A stretch of DNA of 64,000 nucleotides from Liolophura sinensis (GCF_032854445.1 NC_088307.1:24503953-24567952); one strand, 5' to 3'; counted from the stretch's first letter, positions 1-11,280 are shown. A program made the numbers and translations. Notes: generated by a model from the letters alone, not told the origin.

Positions 1-93
1 TGCCTGATTTTTTACTTTAATACTTGTTCTTTTAGTCCACGACAAAATAGAAACTTTGTTTAAATCTAAGCTCAGGAATAAATACTACAAGTC

Positions 94-144
94 ATGCAGG
101 ACTAAATCTGATGCAGGACTAAATTTGATGCAGGACTAAATGCT
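94..144. repeat. 17-bp short tandem repeat, three copies
   Basis: Unit ATGCAGGACTAAATCTG repeated three times with one or two changes. The rest of 1-1000 shows no gene, repeat or RNA that I recognise. Confidence 0.8.
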
Positions 145-1008
145 GTGGCCAGTTTTGAGAAAGCCACCAGTAGCGTTACGTGTATGTAACTATATGTACT
201 ATGGCGACAAGCGACCGGAAAATAACGTCGTCGTCGTGGTAGTCACGTGAATCTAACGCTGCTAAGACTGCAAAAGTGAAACGGGTTCCGAGGACTATTG
301 CGGTCCCAACATATGTGTTTCTGAAGCCCCTATGTAGGGTTCTGATTTATGAATCAGTAACGTATAAATGACCAATCGCTAACAGCGACATTGCAAACAT
401 GTCAAACGTGTGGTCTGAAACATCAGAACGAATGGCTTAGCCTTTTCTCCGGTTCAGCATGGTTTCAGTCATACCCTGGCTACCGTTGTTAGTTAAAATT
501 ATCTATGAAACACGCTTAATTACTGGTTGGTGCCCTGCTATCACAAGTGCTTTCCTATAGAATCCAATACAAAGTAACATTAGCACGCGACAGAGCGTTG
601 CCCCAAATGTCATGTCCCGATAATAGCCGTTACATGCACTAGCCGTTCAACAGCATATCGAAAGTCAAAGAGTTTTAATGATCACTTTTTGCATAATTCT
701 ATTCAATACATGCTTTTGTACATATCGTGCTAAACCCTATTTATAGACATAATAATGAACAGCCGAAATAAAGGGCATTAGCGATTCATTATCAAGTTAC
801 GATGGCTATACTTTCGTTTTACTAAATTTTCATAATTTGTTCCTTATTCATGTCATTGTACTTGAAGTTCAACAGTATATAAAGCTTATATACTTATTAA
901 GATTGTTCCAAAAATCACAACATTCTCAGTAAATGAATGAACAGTTAGGGTTTATACTTCAGCCATAAATATAGTGGTTGTTTATACAGTTAGTAAATTT
1001 ACTCTCGC

Positions 1009-1109
1009 CAACCCGGCTTTCTCAATCCATAATGCTGACTGCCGTCGTATAAGTAAAATATTCTTGAGTACGGCGTAAAACACCAATCAAATAAATAAAT
1101 AAATAAATA
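1009..1109 (+). mobile_element. SINE-A, 5'-truncated copy
   Basis: Carries the SINE-A 3' core (CCGTCGTATAAGT, ATTCTTGAGTACGGCG, ACACCAATCAAATAAATAAA). It is flanked by a 9-bp duplication TACTCTCGC at 1000-1008 and 1110-1118, the mark of target-primed insertion. The tRNA-related head is missing. Confidence 0.85.
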
Positions 1110-1220
1110 TACTCTCGCGAAGCGAACATATACTTTTGTCAAAACGATTATATACCTACATATGAACATGAAGTTGCACGTAATATCGATTCCACGGTAT
1201 GTCAAGATTTTTATATGTAA

Positions 1221-1839
1221 AGCCCCGTCCAGACTATCCAACATCACTCAACTTCCGTTGACTCAACAAGAGTCAACTTGAAGTTGAGTCAACAAGTTGA
1301 GCCGTGTTAAGTAGTTTGGACGGGTTCTTCAACTCCGTTCAACAATACTCAACACCATCCAACACTGATGAATGGGAAATGTGCGTGTGTATTTATGTCA
1401 ACAATTTGAATCAAGCTGAGAGAAAGTAGATAATTAACGGGCGTGTAGAAATAACGTGACCGTCTTAAGGCACGTGACCTAGACAAAATGGCGGCACCAA
1501 AGTCGAAAGAGGGAAACTGGTCCTACGACGAGACAGTTTCGTTGATACAGGAGTATGAAATATACCCTTGCCTGTACAACACTCTTTCTAAAGATTTCAA
1601 AGACAGGGGGAAAAAGAAAATCATTGTGCTCCATGCACTGAAGAGAAAGATGGAAATTTCCTTTCAATTTATCGAAATTTTCATAAAAACAAACACAGCT
1701 CAACACACGACAACAGTGTTGGACAATGTTGACCTATCTGATTTGTACTGTGGACGGGATACTCAACTTACCTCAACGGCATAGAACTTGCTGTTGAGTC
1801 AGCTAAAGTTGAAGGATGTTGGATAGTCTGGACGGGGCT
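1221..1839 (+). mobile_element. PIF/Harbinger-type DNA transposon, 619 bp, non-autonomous
   Basis: The ends are a perfect 25-bp inverted repeat: 1221-1245 begins AGCCCCGTCCAGACTATCCA and 1815-1839 is its exact reverse complement. The element is flanked by a 3-bp TAA duplication (1218-1220 and 1840-1842), the target preference of PIF/Harbinger elements. Sub-terminal GTTGAGTCAAC and TCAACTT motifs recur near both ends, as expected for transposase or accessory-protein sites. No DDE transposase is present. The only coding piece is a Myb/SANT- or MADF-like fragment at 1488-1784, which fits the accessory DNA-binding protein of Harbinger elements. Perfect inverted repeats suggest a fairly recent insertion. 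Confidence 0.85.
1488..1784 (+). CDS. MADF/Myb-SANT-like DNA-binding fragment inside the Harbinger-type element
   Basis: A 98-codon frame begins at ATG in ACAAAATGGCGG. The first 45 or so residues look like the start of a MADF or Myb/SANT-like domain: WSYDETVSLIQEYEIYPCLY, followed by SKDFKDRGKKK and an ALKRKMEIS segment that would fit the second helix. The usual third helix and basic region are missing or unrecognisable. The frame instead runs into transposon 3' sequence (CGRDTQLTSTA) and stops. PIF/Harbinger elements carry a second protein of this class that binds element ends and aids transposase import. I infer this is a truncated copy of it, probably nonfunctional. The position wholly inside perfect inverted repeats rules out a host gene exon. 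Confidence 0.5.
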   Translation: MAAPKSKEGNWSYDETVSLIQEYEIYPCLYNTLSKDFKDRGKKKIIVLHALKRKMEISFQFIEIFIKTNTAQHTTTVLDNVDLSDLYCGRDTQLTSTA

Positions 1840-2299
1840 TAACAGCGCAGGTGTCAGTCTGGTGTGCTATAATACTTGTAAACAACTCTAAGGATTACTG
1901 ATCCAATCGGATATAAAAAGAAGGAACCGGAACGGACGCAAAAGCGGATGAGGATCCGTTTAGGTATAAAGTTCGTTCCTAAATCTTCTCACTCCGGCCA
2001 TTATCCTTGGATTTAGACTTTAATCCAACTCCACGTGAGGCAAATCGGATGATTTGTTGATAGAGTATACATATTACATGTGTCATTCGCAAAATCATGC
2101 GTAAGTACAGTGACTGGACATGCGCACCCCATACTTTCACTGTTAACAAAAAGGCTTCTAAGTTTATATATGTAAAAGCCCTGGGCACTTTGAGACCCAT
2201 GAATTCAACTATATAAATTTAGTGCTCTGGTCGTAGCTAACCTGATTCTACTCTCTATCAGTCTGATTATTATACGGTATTCCCGCATAAAACAGGATT

Positions 2300-2877
2300 C
2301 TGCTGGTGGACAAAGCATCCCTGTGGCCTGTCCCTGCTGATGGACAAAGCATCCCCGTGGCCTGTCCATGCTGATGGACAAAGCATCCCTGTGGCCTGTC
2401 CCTGCTGATGGACAAAGCATCCCCGTGGCCTGTCCCTGCTGGTGAACAAAGCATCTCCGTGGTCTGTCCCTGCTGGTGGACAAAGCATCCCCGTGGCCTG
2501 TCCCTGCTGGTGGACAAAGCATCCCCATGGCCTGTCCCTGCTGATGGACAAAGCATCCCCGTGGCCTGTCCCTGCTGATGGACAAAGCATCCCCGTGGCC
2601 TGTCCCTGCTGGTGAACAAAGCATCCCCGTGGCCTGTCCCTGCTGGTGGACAAAGCATCGCCGTGGTCTGTCCCTGCTGGTGGACAAAGCATTCCCGTGG
2701 CCTGTCCATGCTGGTGAACAAAGCATCCCCGTGGTCTGTCCCTGCTGGTGGACAAAGCATCGCCGTGGTCTGTCCCTGCTGGTGGACAAAGCATGCCCGA
2801 GGCCTGTCCCTGCTGGTGGACAAAGTATCCCCATGGCCTATCCTTGCTGGTGAACAAAGCATCCCCGAGGCCTGTCC
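2300..2877. repeat. 34-bp minisatellite, exactly 17 units, inside an R3 element
   Basis: 578 bp = 17 x 34. The unit contains GGTGGACAAAGCATCCCCG then TGGCCTGTCCCTGCT. The left flank (CGCATAAAACAGGATTCTGC) and right flank (GCATTGTTTTC... GAGTAATTCTAGACCAG) match the R3 copy at 42.7-43.1 kb, where the same site holds one diverged monomer. Because 34 x 3 = 102 and there are few stops, several frames on both strands stay open for 90-230 codons. These are not genes. Confidence 0.95.
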
Positions 2878-2952
2878 CTTTGCATTGTTTTCATGATATT
2901 TTATGTTCAATGTGAAGAAAACAATGTGAAGAAAACACAGCATTCTGAGTAA

Positions 2953-3196
2953 TTCTAGACCAGTTACTCTAATAAATTGCTATTAACATCACAGCATTTT
3001 TAGCAAATTCTGCTTAAGCCATTGTGCTACAGTGAAATTCAGTGGCATTTTCACTTGTAAATTTACCTCACTTTTTTGGGGTCTTATTTTTAATAATATA
3101 AAACACTACAGCTCTTTAGCATGGCTTAAAAAAATTAAGCAAAGAAAAATGCAGTGATGTTTATTACAATATATTTTAGACGTCATTGGTCTAGCT
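2953..3196. mobile_element. R3 foldback-like element (small copy)
   Basis: The left end CTAGACCAGTTACTCTAATA and the right end TTTTAGACGTCATTGGTCTAG are inverted copies of the R3 terminus. Inner segments TTCTGCTTAAGCCATTGTGC and GCATGGCTTAA also mirror each other. The whole would fold into a hairpin. Similarity to other R3 copies continues to the left, through the 34-bp array, to about 2286. Confidence 0.7.
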
Positions 3197-3524
3197 ACAC
3201 TCAAAATTAAAATCTGTTGAACATTCAGGCGAAGTATACACATGTTGAATCAAGCATGTGAGACAAAACGGTTTACATCTTGAATATTAATTAGGGCTGT
3301 TCTATAATTCCGTTGAAATTACTGTTTATGTTATAGTGCTTATGTCGTAACGAACTCAAGGTGTTAACAGTTGGATTAGATTTTCGGAATTCTTACAAAA
3401 CTTGTTTTGGGCATTATTAAGGGTTTGGATATTGTTGTACATACAATCACTTTTAATCAAGTGATTGAACATTACTGAATATTCAAAAATCGTGGAACAT
3501 TGGGTCACTGTGGTGCGTTTGAAT

Positions 3525-3920
3525 ATTGTAAAGCCTTTGGACATTACGGAACATTTGGACATTATGGAACATTTGGACATTAGGGAACATTTGAACATTA
3601 TGGAACATTTGGATATTATGGAACATTCGAATATTATTAAACCTTTGGATATTATGGAACATTTGGATATTATGGAGCATTTGAACATTATGGAACAATT
3701 GGATATTATGGAACATTCGAATATTATTAAACCTTTGGATATTATGGAACATTTGGATATTATGGAGCATTTGAACATTATGGAACAATTGGATATTATG
3801 GAACATTTGGACATTATGGAACAATTGGATATTATGGAACATTTGGACATTATGGAACATTTGGATATTATGGAACATTTGGACATTATGGAACATTTGG
3901 ACATTATGGAACATTTGGAC
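3525..3920. repeat. 18-bp tandem array with a 90-bp higher-order period
   Basis: Unit GGAACATTTGGACATTAT repeats about 21 times. A five-unit block that includes GAACATTCGAATATTATTAA recurs exactly 90 bp apart (3621 and 3711). Eighteen is divisible by three, so long frames persist on both strands with hexapeptide periods (MEHLDI on plus). No flanking coding signal supports a gene. Confidence 0.95.
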
Positions 3921-5269
3921 CCTCCTAAACATTTGAGCAAAGGAGGAATTTTAACCTCGTCCATGCACGTGTTCATTATTGTGTCATTCAGGTACTTCTC
4001 TGTGGGCAAAAGAGCTAAATTGCTACCCTGACACTTTATCGTAATAATTTACTGCCCTTCTCTTCTGATAACCCGCATATCTGAAGTGCCTGAAGGAATT
4101 CTGCTCGAAATCTCACAACCTGCACGTGACCTGTTTAGTACGTGACACCTCGTCGTGAGCAACACACGTGACCTCAGCACGCGCAGATCCATACTGACGG
4201 TAACTAATGCCCGAGTTGCACTTTGCTCTTGCCGAAGGTTGACAGCCTCAAGTCAAATTGACATAGCTCTCCGTGGAGAGTTTGAATAAACTGCGTTAAT
4301 TAGGTGTAACATCAAATTAGCGTCTGCTCAAACATATCGTTGTATCACCTTAATTCACCTGTGTACAAATAGTGTGTGTCGGCCGTTCTAAGTTTGTCAT
4401 TTTTAACGTTCTGAAGTGGGAATACAAAAAAAGTCTCCTACGGCTTACACATATCATTATATTTAAACCTGGCTTGTCTTACTGTAACCCGCGAAACTAA
4501 TACCATATCTATAACAGGCGGCCTTTGTTTTGCCAAGAAAACGGTCGTTAAGCACACTGGAATATGCACGTTAATCTAGCACGTGCAGTTCAAGTGCTTC
4601 CGTTATATGTACAGTATGGTTAAGATAGTCTAACATTGTCGTTCCTATTATTAATAATTAAATGTTAAACTTAACTCAACTTAACTCAGTTAACTTCAAA
4701 ATCTAATGTTACCAATATTCTACGCGAAGAAACTATATAGGCTCTGACTGTTTTTCGACCGTTTTCATTTCTTTGAATGAATAGAATATTGTTAAAAAAG
4801 TGCTTCACTTCTGTCATTTGGTGCCCAGACTGATTCGTTTGGCAAAACTGACACGTTGTAACACAGTTCAGCTGCCACTGTGTATAGCTTCGTCCGTAAA
4901 CTTCATGATCTAGTAAATCGGTATATGAAGTTTGTTTCAGTGCTTCACTGAAATTTAAAACACAGCAACAATGTAACAATAATTATTCTGGCACTTGCGA
5001 TTAAAACTTAGCTGGCAACTTAGCAGCTGTTGTATGTATAGTACACAATCCTTGTAGTTCTGATATGGCACTAAACAACAACCACATAATGTAAATAAAT
5101 AAACATGTCCAGATCTAATTAACCCCTTAACATCCTGCAGATATGTTCATGTTCTGTTGGTGTTTTTATTTTTAATCTTCATACGTCTTCAACTTTTATT
5201 CATTTTTCAACTATATACAAATTCGAATCTACTCCAAACTGTTGAATCCTCCAAAAGGTGTCGGTTTTG
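3921..5269. other. Noncoding stretch with an E-box cluster
   Basis: Single-copy-looking AT-rich DNA. The only notable feature is three CACGTG/TACGTG motifs in about 50 bp at 4123-4170. A 97-codon minus-strand frame at 4979-4686 has no recognisable domain or splice context, and I do not call it. Confidence 0.5.
4123..4170. promoter_or_regulatory. E-box cluster (CACGTGAC x2, TACGTGAC)
   Basis: CACGTG at 4123-4128 and 4165-4170, with TACGTGAC between at 4139-4146. All three are followed by AC, the extended form preferred by bHLH-leucine-zipper factors. There is no adjacent gene to tie them to. Confidence 0.3.
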
Positions 5270-5400
5270 CTCCGAAAATTGATCCGTTAATTTTAACATG
5301 AAGTCTTTTGTCTGAGTGATGCTAGAAAGTATTCTGTTCTTGCAACAGATTATTCTGTTAAATATGACACACACATTCTGTTAATTCAACATGAGGATTG
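5270..5400 (+). mobile_element. TA-flanked MITE, left-half fragment
   Basis: Matches the left part of the MITE at 19393: CCGTTAATTTTAACA, GAGTGATGCTAGAA, TATTCTGTT, ATTCAACATGA. The right half and terminal repeat are lost. Confidence 0.65.
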
Positions 5401-5459
5401 TACGGGGTTGAGGATGTACATACAGTAGTTGTGTATATATGATAACAACACGTGTTCAG

Positions 5460-5582
5460 TCAGTGACCACGATATACAGTGGTCAGTCTCAATTGTACTA
5501 TATTTGTGGTGCAATGGTCATAAATGAAACGTGGGTAATTACGAGACTGACAACTGAAGATGACTACTTCAAATCGAAACAG
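5460..5582 (+). pseudogene. Orphan serine-protease-like exon candidate (41 codons)
   Basis: A 123-nt segment sits between a TTCAG acceptor-like site and a consensus donor CAG/GTAAGT, phase 0 at both ends. The translation contains YYICGAMVINETWVIT, resembling the CGG.LI...WVLTAAHC stretch of S1 (trypsin-like) proteases around the first cysteine pair. The residues that should follow, AAHC with the catalytic histidine, are absent (RLTTEDDYF instead). If the relationship is real, this is an inactive homologue or a relic exon. No companion exons with the aspartate or serine motifs were found nearby, and a MITE fragment abuts it on the left. The acceptor has a weak pyrimidine tract. A chance frame remains possible. 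Confidence 0.3.
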
Positions 5583-6229
5583 GTAAGTTTTGCAATTTAT
5601 ACCGCTGCTCTCCATAGGAAAAACAAACTTTACGACATACATGTATTAGAAACGGGTAGCCATTGGTGATACAGGCCTTTTCTCTAAAATTAAACATAAG
5701 AATTAAATTAACTTGAAGAGTGGAAAATTGTTTGGTACATGCAAAGCGAATGGGCAAGTTGAAATTTTATTTCTCTTAGAAAATTATTTTAATTCGTTAA
5801 TTTTTTTATCCAAGCGTTGTGGCTCTTTCACGGAATTTATTTGAGATTATATGCAAACCGACATGATACCAAGTTTCAATATACCTATCAATTTTATATT
5901 ACACAATATATATCCATCAGCAAATCAATTAAATTTATTTTTGTACTTTTACAACTTGAAAGAATAAAGTAATAATAATGCCTTTGTCAACAGAGATGGA
6001 TATGTCCCCATGGTACGTTCATTGTGGATTAGTAAAGATGGCTTCTTAAATTCGCAGGACAGAGAATAGAACTGCTGTTGAAATATGGCCTTTTTAAAGC
6101 CGTCAGTCTTGCGCAGCCCCTTCAGGATAAGGCACCACTTAAGATCCTCCCAGCACAGTTTAAACACATTACGATGATTAGCCGACGTGACCCGAAAGAC
6201 TCCGTGAACAGTCTGTTTTCTGGTCCCTG

Positions 6230-6480
6230 AGAAAATTTCATTAGCCGCGCGCAGCGCAATCGGCGATGATACGGGGAGTTTGCGAGCGGAATGAGCGCGG
6301 ATGGTATGGCATCAAAGTCTGGGGCCGCAGGTGCGTGTTGCGCCGGGCAGCAATCGGTCTCATCGCGCCTTGTTCGCATCGCTCATCGCCCGGACAAACA
6401 ATAGCGACTTTCCGTGCTTTATATGCCGCCCATTTGAATACGAGCATCCAAGGCCACCGTCGCATTAATTCTTTACTTCA
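6230..6480. promoter_or_regulatory. CpG-rich block, candidate promoter or enhancer
   Basis: Markedly richer in CpG than the AT-rich surroundings (runs such as CGCGCGCAGCGCAATCGGCG and CATCGCGCCTTGTTCGCATC). Short overlapping frames on both strands are a side effect of low stop density. No exon motif is recognised. Flanks 5583-6230 and 6480-7090 are ordinary AT-rich DNA. Confidence 0.35.
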
Positions 6481-7090
6481 CCGGTATTGCCTCAATTCTC
6501 TGCTGCCATAAAGAGTTCTATAGCGTCATATAACGATTCTCCTTGATACATTTCCTCTAGAGGGCTTGCCGACCCAGTATATAACAGCTCAAAGAGGCTC
6601 ATTTGTAACTTTCATCTGTTCAGCGCATGGCTTAGCGCACTCTTGGTTTGGATGACAACACAATTCATTATGATCTCAAATATACCTCATAATACAGGCT
6701 GTTTTTTTCCCCCTTTTTTGTAATATAATAATGCATATACCCACATATGTAGTAGTCCAAAATTGTGAACTCAAATATTGTAGAAATAGAATGCAACTTA
6801 CCTGTAAAATAACCCTGATATATCATGCAATTTCATAAATTATTGGCATTTAAGACAAGATGCAGATTTTCTATTTTATAGACATAGAATAAGACTATAT
6901 ATATCATTGCATAATTCAAAAATCTAAAATAAATGAGCCTTTAAATGTGAAATTAATCTTTCAGAAAGTGTACATTTGAAGTCCAAGAATGATCATTAAT
7001 GTAACTTCAGAATTCTACAGAAATATGTTTTGCTCAGTAAACTTTGATAATAAGAAAACTACTTTCAAATCAGAGGCTGCCGTTGCATTA

Positions 7091-7150
7091 GGGAAATATT
7101 CTTCAGTACGGCGCAAATAACCAATCAAACAAATAAATAACAATAAATGA
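7091..7150 (+). mobile_element. SINE-A 3'-end remnant
   Basis: AAATATTCTTCAGTACGGCG, then CCAATCAAACAAATAAATAA. Diverged and 5'-truncated. Confidence 0.6.
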
Positions 7151-8800
7151 AATCAGAGATCCAGTTTCAAGAGGACAAATGATGTTTCACGAAGTCCAAT
7201 TTTAAATGCATTTATTACAATCCCATGTTTATAGGCCCCAACTCCATCCTGTGGAAGAGTGCTAAATATCCTATCGCATTTTAAACATTGTTTAATTAAA
7301 AGTGGAGACAATCCCGGTTAGTAGATAGAAATATGAAAAATCGAATATTACATTGCATCAATTTTTTTACAGCACCGGGTAACCGTATGTGTATTAGTCA
7401 AGACCTGTATAATTTGGTCAAAATTTAAAGACTTAACGCTCAGTACATAATGAAGTAGTGTTCGCTATGCACAACACTGATAACCGTATGTGCAATTTGC
7501 TTACGTTATATTTTTAAACTTTCTGAATTACAAATGCACCAGTTTAATTTAATTTTGGTTTACATGTGCGTCTAAATGTATCTCTTCGCCTTTCAATGAC
7601 ATGTCTATATTATACATTACATAGGTGCATGACATGATACATGTTCATATTAATTGTAGATATTATTCTTTGATCATACAGAACATTTCAGCATTATTTA
7701 TTATATATGGCGTTGCCAAGCCCCATATTTCTGGACACAGCATCATTAAATATACATTTACTACGTATAAAATGATATATTTGTGAGTATATGTTAATCG
7801 GCTTTTAATCCTAATGTATAGTGCGAAAGTATATTGTCTCTGACCAAAATTTGCAAGGTCGCCAGAAGGGCTAATTTGTAATCCGGTTTTGGCCTTTGAC
7901 ACCTAAGCGTTATTTATGGACTGTGGTTCGCCAAATTTGCCAAATGGTCGACCAAAAAGTATCTCCTATTAAACAAAAGTAAACAAAAAGACGCATCGAG
8001 TAAATAGGCTGAGAGGAGTGAAGCGGCGATGGGGCCGCACACATTGTTCCACCATGGCGGACAGTGTTCCTCAAGCACAAAAGACCTGAGGTTACTTTCG
8101 TCATTACCGTGAGTGATTCTGCGCGGAAAACGGATGTCTTTGGCTTGGCTAGGTTGAAAGGTTCTTCCGATAGCAGACAAAAAGAGCCATATATCAGGAT
8201 TTGGAAAACAATTGCCGCCTGGACAAACCCGAGGAAGTTTTAGCGTCCATACAGGATATTAGCGCAAATATGACATTTCCTCTGGACTCTCGATAAATCA
8301 CGCGGCAACACGTTATGTGTGGTTTACACGGCGGTTAGCGGGCTAGCGATGTAGTCATTGGTGGAAAACAATGACAACACTCGACTTTAGAATGTCATGT
8401 GAACACACAAAACTACTTAAGTGGCCACTAGCTTAATCGATGATTTATGATTTTCAGAAAGGAAAAAAAATGTAAAGATCTGAAATAAGATAGCTTTACT
8501 GCACGCTCTAACTGCGTGTTTCACAAAATTTTGAAGAAAAAAATAAACTAATGGTAAAATTTTTAAAACTACAGGTTATTCACATCATTCATTGAAAATG
8601 TATGTGATCTTACATCAAAAATCATGGAAAAATATTTACTGTTTATATGATGCCGTATACATTTGCATAATGTAGCTGGACGCATCTGCAATCATATTAG
8701 ACATTATTGATACCGAAAAGTGTATCAAGAAAATACCATGACCTGTTAACAAACAACGGGTTTATGTCAATAAACCATTGCATCGTATGTCTCATCCGAC
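7151..8800. other. Unique noncoding stretch
   Basis: AT-rich, no repeat recognised. 7.9-8.3 kb is somewhat richer in CpG and holds a strong translation-start context (CCACCATGGCGGACAG at 8051-8066), but the frame closes after 11 codons. It could be a first exon or chance. Confidence 0.4.
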
Positions 8801-8804
8801 AACT

Positions 8805-8976
8805 ATATTCTATATTCTATACACACATATTCTATTAATTCAACATAAAGTTTCTAGTAGACTAACAGGATATTATGTTGAATATGACATAATATTGTGT
8901 TATAATAACAGAATACATTCTAGCATCACTCAGACAACAGACTTTCTGTTAAAATTAACAGATTAATTTTTTAGTG
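8805..8976 (+). mobile_element. TA-flanked MITE, right-half copy
   Basis: Shares ATTATGTTGAATATGACATA, TTCTAGCATCACTCAGACAA, and the end AACAGATTAATTTTTTAGTG with the copy at 19393-19646. The left terminus is eroded. Confidence 0.75.
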
Positions 8977-10085
8977 TTTATTCGTATTGAAATGTGTGAT
9001 TCTGCAATCTTTGAACCTGTTATTCAAAAGCGTATAACAACCTAAATCCATGAAATATTAACTTCAGTCCAGAATATTTAAAAATAATAATAATAAGAAT
9101 AATAAAAGTCCAATTTCATTTTTATTAAGATATGAACCGTATTAAAATCTAAGTCTATACCCCAGCAACCAGCCCTTCATGACATAATTATAGATACGAA
9201 TTGTGTGGACTGCTCTTTTAATATGTAGCAAAAAGCAAACTCCACCTAAGGGGGCAAATGATTTTAGAAAATATATAAATTAAAAATAAAATTATAATTT
9301 TGTGATTCTGGTGTTCACACTATACATACAGAGATTATTTGACTTACAGTTCGCAATTCTCGCCCATTCAGTTAATTTCGAGCGCATACAAATTTGAATC
9401 ATAAGCAAAATTATAAAACCTATCAAAGCGCAAAAAATCCGCATATACATTGGTTTAAAGAACAAGTATTTTGGCCAGTAATATGTCACTTGTGTACAAA
9501 CAATATGTTGTATCTTTAGGCAGATACTAAAGTGTGTTATACATATAGGGAGTGTGAAGGCACACAAATTTGAGTTGTTGACTGTAGCGGAACTACCACT
9601 GGGCCCACAATGTGTGATCATTCAGTCACCAAATAGCGGGTTATGCCTGTCTGGGCATTAGCTGTATAGGCTGGACTCATGCATTTCTTATTCTGTCAGT
9701 TTTGCGGTGTAACTCCCAGGAGCTAAATGAATTTCTAATATAAATTTCTATCCTCATTCTGTCTGATGTGGTCCGAATGGCTGAACAGATGGTAGGGAAA
9801 TAATGGAGTAAGGCAAACACGTGCTTTACTCCAGCTTGGCCGAGTTAAACAGGAAAAACACAATATGGCGCGGACCAGGGGTGCTGAAATAGGGGGCGCT
9901 GCATGCACGTGACTTTAGCTCAGAAACTAAGCTCTCGTTTTGATGGCTTCGTTCCAGGTTAGGTGTGAACTCAAATATCGGCGTGGTCACTAATTTATAA
10001 GCTTCATTATCTTTTTTTTCTAGTGAACACGATCCTGAAGTAAATAATACATGTGTACGGCTAACGAAAGCTACATGTACATGCA
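8977..10085. other. Unique noncoding stretch
   Basis: No feature recognised. A 109-codon minus frame (9621-9292) includes one hydrophobic run (IFCALIGFIILLMIQICM) but has no support as a gene. Confidence 0.4.
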
Positions 10086-10086
10086 C

Positions 10087-10106
10087 CACCCCCCCCCCCC
10101 CCCCCC
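10087..10106. repeat. Poly-C tract
   Basis: An unbroken run of about 19-20 C. Length is likely unstable or uncertain in assembly. Similar C or G runs lie near 14391-14413, 17324-17360, 25560, 29078, 30589 and 36438. Confidence 0.9.
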
Positions 10107-10302
10107 GCCAAAAGAAATCCTGTTGTTTCATCTCCGTACATTACTCCATATAGCTGGGCCTAAATACATAATGATAAACAAACCAATCATTATATATACA
10201 ATTGTGTTGGACATTCAAAGAAAATTAATGCTCAACACGAATTCTTTTCTAAAAACAAAATGAAGTACAAAAGCGTAATGTGTGCAATGAAGCGTATAAA
10301 AT

Positions 10303-10305
10303 AAC

Positions 10306-10389
<84 letters not shown>

Positions 10390-10398
10390 GATGATAAT
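10303..10398. repeat. Compound trinucleotide microsatellite (AAT)n(GAT)n
   Basis: About 12 AAT triplets pass directly into about 17 GAT triplets with interspersed GGT. Not in a coding frame. Confidence 0.95.
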
Positions 10399-11021
10399 CG
10401 TATTGTTGTAAAGCATGAAACTATTGGTAAACCGACATGTTACTTTTGCGTGTTCAGCCAGCCAATAAATCTCATTGTAAACCTATTATTACCTTGGGCT
10501 ATTTCTAAAAGCAAGCTGATAAAATCTAGGCGAATGCGTCCATTTCGACGTTGCTATATTCCCTATACCTTATCTTAAGGGGAGATTCTAGAACTCATAA
10601 TTATGTAAACCAACAGTTTATAGATATTGTAATTATTTAAAATTATTTAACAATATTACGCACACGTGATGTCTGTTCTCTGATAATCTGTGCAAATCTG
10701 TTCTCCGTACTTACCCTAAGTCTATAGGCTTCATTAACACACTGTAATGATATTATTGTCGAAAATAATATGAGGCAGGGCTCGTAAAAGAAAATGTGCG
10801 AGAGTATTTAATCTATGGGTTAAATGTTTTACAAATGTCGCCTAAAAATTATATTGATTTTTCACGATACTTGCAGACGTGCGGCGTGCTAACGATGACG
10901 TACAAAGGGCGTAACCCTTTGTTATGAATTTGCAATGTAACATGTATATGGAAATTCCCTTTCAGACGTACACATGGGTAATAAATGACAACTAGTCATG
11001 CAAGTCTCGCGTTTTCTGGTA

Positions 11022-11280
11022 CACTAAAAAGCAATCCGTTACATTTCACCAGGACGCCTGTTTTATGAGTGATGCTAGAATGCGTTCTGTTATCATGACA
11101 TAAATTAAGTATATACTGTGTTATTTTTTAAAAGATGTTTTCCAGTTAGTCTTAAAAAATCTTCATGTTGAGTTGTTAGGACATGTGTATTGTATATAAC
11201 AGAATAATGTGTCACAATAACAGACACAAACTTATGTGCCACAAACTTTCTGTTAAACTTAACGGATTAATCTGTTGAGA
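11022..11280 (+). mobile_element. TA-flanked MITE, near-full-length diverged copy
   Basis: Starts TA/CACTAAAAAGCAATCCG and carries GAGTGATGCTAGAATGCGTT, TAACAGAATAATGTGTCACA and TTAACGGATTAATCTGTTGAG. The right terminus no longer matches perfectly. Confidence 0.7.

Noticed and set aside
2205-2943. Overlapping 195-231-codon frames on the minus strand and 90-codon frames on plus
   Set aside because: They are translations of the 34-bp minisatellite in all phases (102-nt, 34-residue period). No independent coding evidence.
3356-4031. 188-codon plus and 217-codon minus frames with hexapeptide repeats
   Set aside because: Produced by the 18-bp array, whose unit lacks stops on both strands. The unique flanks add no domain or start signal.
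9292-9621. 109-codon minus frame with one hydrophobic segment
   Set aside because: AT-rich DNA readily gives hydrophobic runs. No family similarity, start context or splice sites were seen.
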